Shown here: positions 63,180 to 64,000 of the stretch, piece by piece
How positions within the stretch are numbered: the first letter of the stretch is position 1
Layout of the letters: every line of letters starts with the position of its first letter
Assembly (NCBI RefSeq): GCF_963678975.1
Contig: NC_089278.1
Span: forward strand, 10,195,479-10,259,478
Direction of reading: 5' to 3'
DNA from: Dysidea avara
Taxonomy: Eukaryota > Porifera > Demospongiae > Dictyoceratida > Dysideidae
Length of the DNA: 64,000 nt
Notes under the pieces: model-generated
Databases searched by the model: none
Told to the model about the DNA's origin: nothing
What the model saw: only the letters and a program-made list of their open reading frames with translations
Program-made: the position numbers and the translations under genes

Positions 63180-64000
63180 GATGAACAAGATGTCACTTGT
63201 ATGGTGTCCAACACTCCAATAGTACACTTAGTATATATACACACCTGATACAGAAGTCCTTTAGTTGTAACTGACAGCATTCTGTCTTGAAAAATTGCAT
63301 GGCATAGTGCACCAAATGCTCTGGATGCAGCAGCTATACGTTTTTCTACCTCTGTGTCCAGCTTCCCATCAGGGAACCATGATATACAAATTCAGACACA
63401 CACTCCACATTTCCTCCTGATTCTACTATTGGTTGTTTATCTTCCTCTGTTATACCATGCCCAGCCACCAAGAACTTGATTAACTAACTGACAATCCAAG
63501 ACCAGCTGCAGTAGAGTGATGCTCTATTGGCCTCTTCAGCTCCGGCACATGATGTGGCTAATAATGCCACATCATCAGCAAACTGACACTTGTCAATATC
63601 AAATTACTCTGCCCCACTGGTGGGTCTGCGGAAAGCTGTCAGTCCAACTTATACAACAATGTAGTGCCTACACTCTTTACATTCCTTATTCGTGAAAACC
63701 ATCTTTCAGTAATGGCACAAGAATAGAGATTAAATAATGTTGAGGCAATGGTGCATCCCTACCTCAAGCCATTGTTCACATTAACTCTCCATCAATCTAA
63801 TCTGAGCAGTCATGTTTTCATGAAACCACCTCACGATGTTAATCAGCACTTCCAGTACTCTAAGCTTCCCAAGCACCTTCCAAAGAGCCTCACCTTTCTT
63901 TAAATCCACGAATATGAAAAAATTGCTTTTCCCGATGTTCAACAGCTTTCTCTGAATCGTTTTCTCTGAAATTTGACTGATGGTGAATGTCATATCATTA
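63180..64000 (-). pseudogene. Non-LTR retrotransposon (LINE) reverse transcriptase fragment, off right edge
   Basis: From the right edge down: FFIFVDLKKGEALWKVLGKL (RT motif with the first Asp), VNNGLRQGCTIASTLFNLY, and CQFADDVALLATSCAG holding the FADD catalytic motif near 63570. VAGHGITEEDKQPIVESGG follows. Several frame changes and stops; not functional. The 5' part lies beyond position 64000. Confidence 0.75.

Overview
This is a eukaryotic, AT-rich, intron-dense nuclear window from an animal. Introns follow GT-AG and many are only 50-100 nt long. The window holds an acid-sphingomyelinase-like gene, a tandem pair of zinc-dependent (MDR) L-threonine-dehydrogenase-like genes, a small gene resembling ciliary microtubule-inner proteins, and most of an inositol 1,4,5-trisphosphate receptor (IP3R) gene. 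Short compact introns, dense MITE/foldback content and DIRS, LINE, pogo-like and hAT-like remnants suggest an early-branching marine invertebrate. A sponge is my best guess, but this is inference, not proof.

Layout. 1-1885 (minus): 5' nine exons of a saposin-domain acid sphingomyelinase; its 3' end lies off the left edge. It is divergent, with 178 bp between start codons, from the first MDR dehydrogenase (2064-7098, plus, 13 exons). The second dehydrogenase (8512-14148, plus) has 13 exons of exactly the same lengths; its intron 11 is swollen by mobile elements. 14149-17572 is intergenic with a tandem duplication. 17573-18058 (minus) is a short multi-exon gene ending in a proline/aromatic-rich tail. 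18266-21460 is intergenic with tRNA-like relics. From 21564 to 56962 (plus) I could assemble 62 consecutive, phase-compatible exons of one IP3R gene (about 2,250 codons: IP3-binding suppressor/core, MIR, RIH and modulatory regions). The C-terminal channel exons are not seen and should lie beyond the right edge, so 56963-64000 is read as one more intron.

Mobile DNA sits mostly in the large IP3R introns. Intron 3 (9.7 kb) carries a 0.87-kb inverted repeat, a TA-flanked MITE and a 3.4-kb TIR-bounded pogo/Tigger-like element. That element contains two decayed genes in opposite orientation: a DDE transposase and a HIRAN-like plus C48-like cysteine-protease gene. Intron 11 and intron 46 carry members of one MITE family. 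Intron 26 (6.6 kb) carries a decayed DIRS-type retroelement interrupted by a near-perfect 331-bp hairpin and by a minisatellite-bearing repeat. The last intron carries a second copy of that repeat, a (CA)n tract and a decayed LINE.

The host genes do not form an evident pathway. The shared signals are a CACGTG E-box close to the start of each of the four main genes, and a dispersed palindromic motif (core CTCTATTAGAG) in many introns and spacers. All exon boundaries were read by eye from splice signals, phase and family resemblance; no alignment or transcript data were available.
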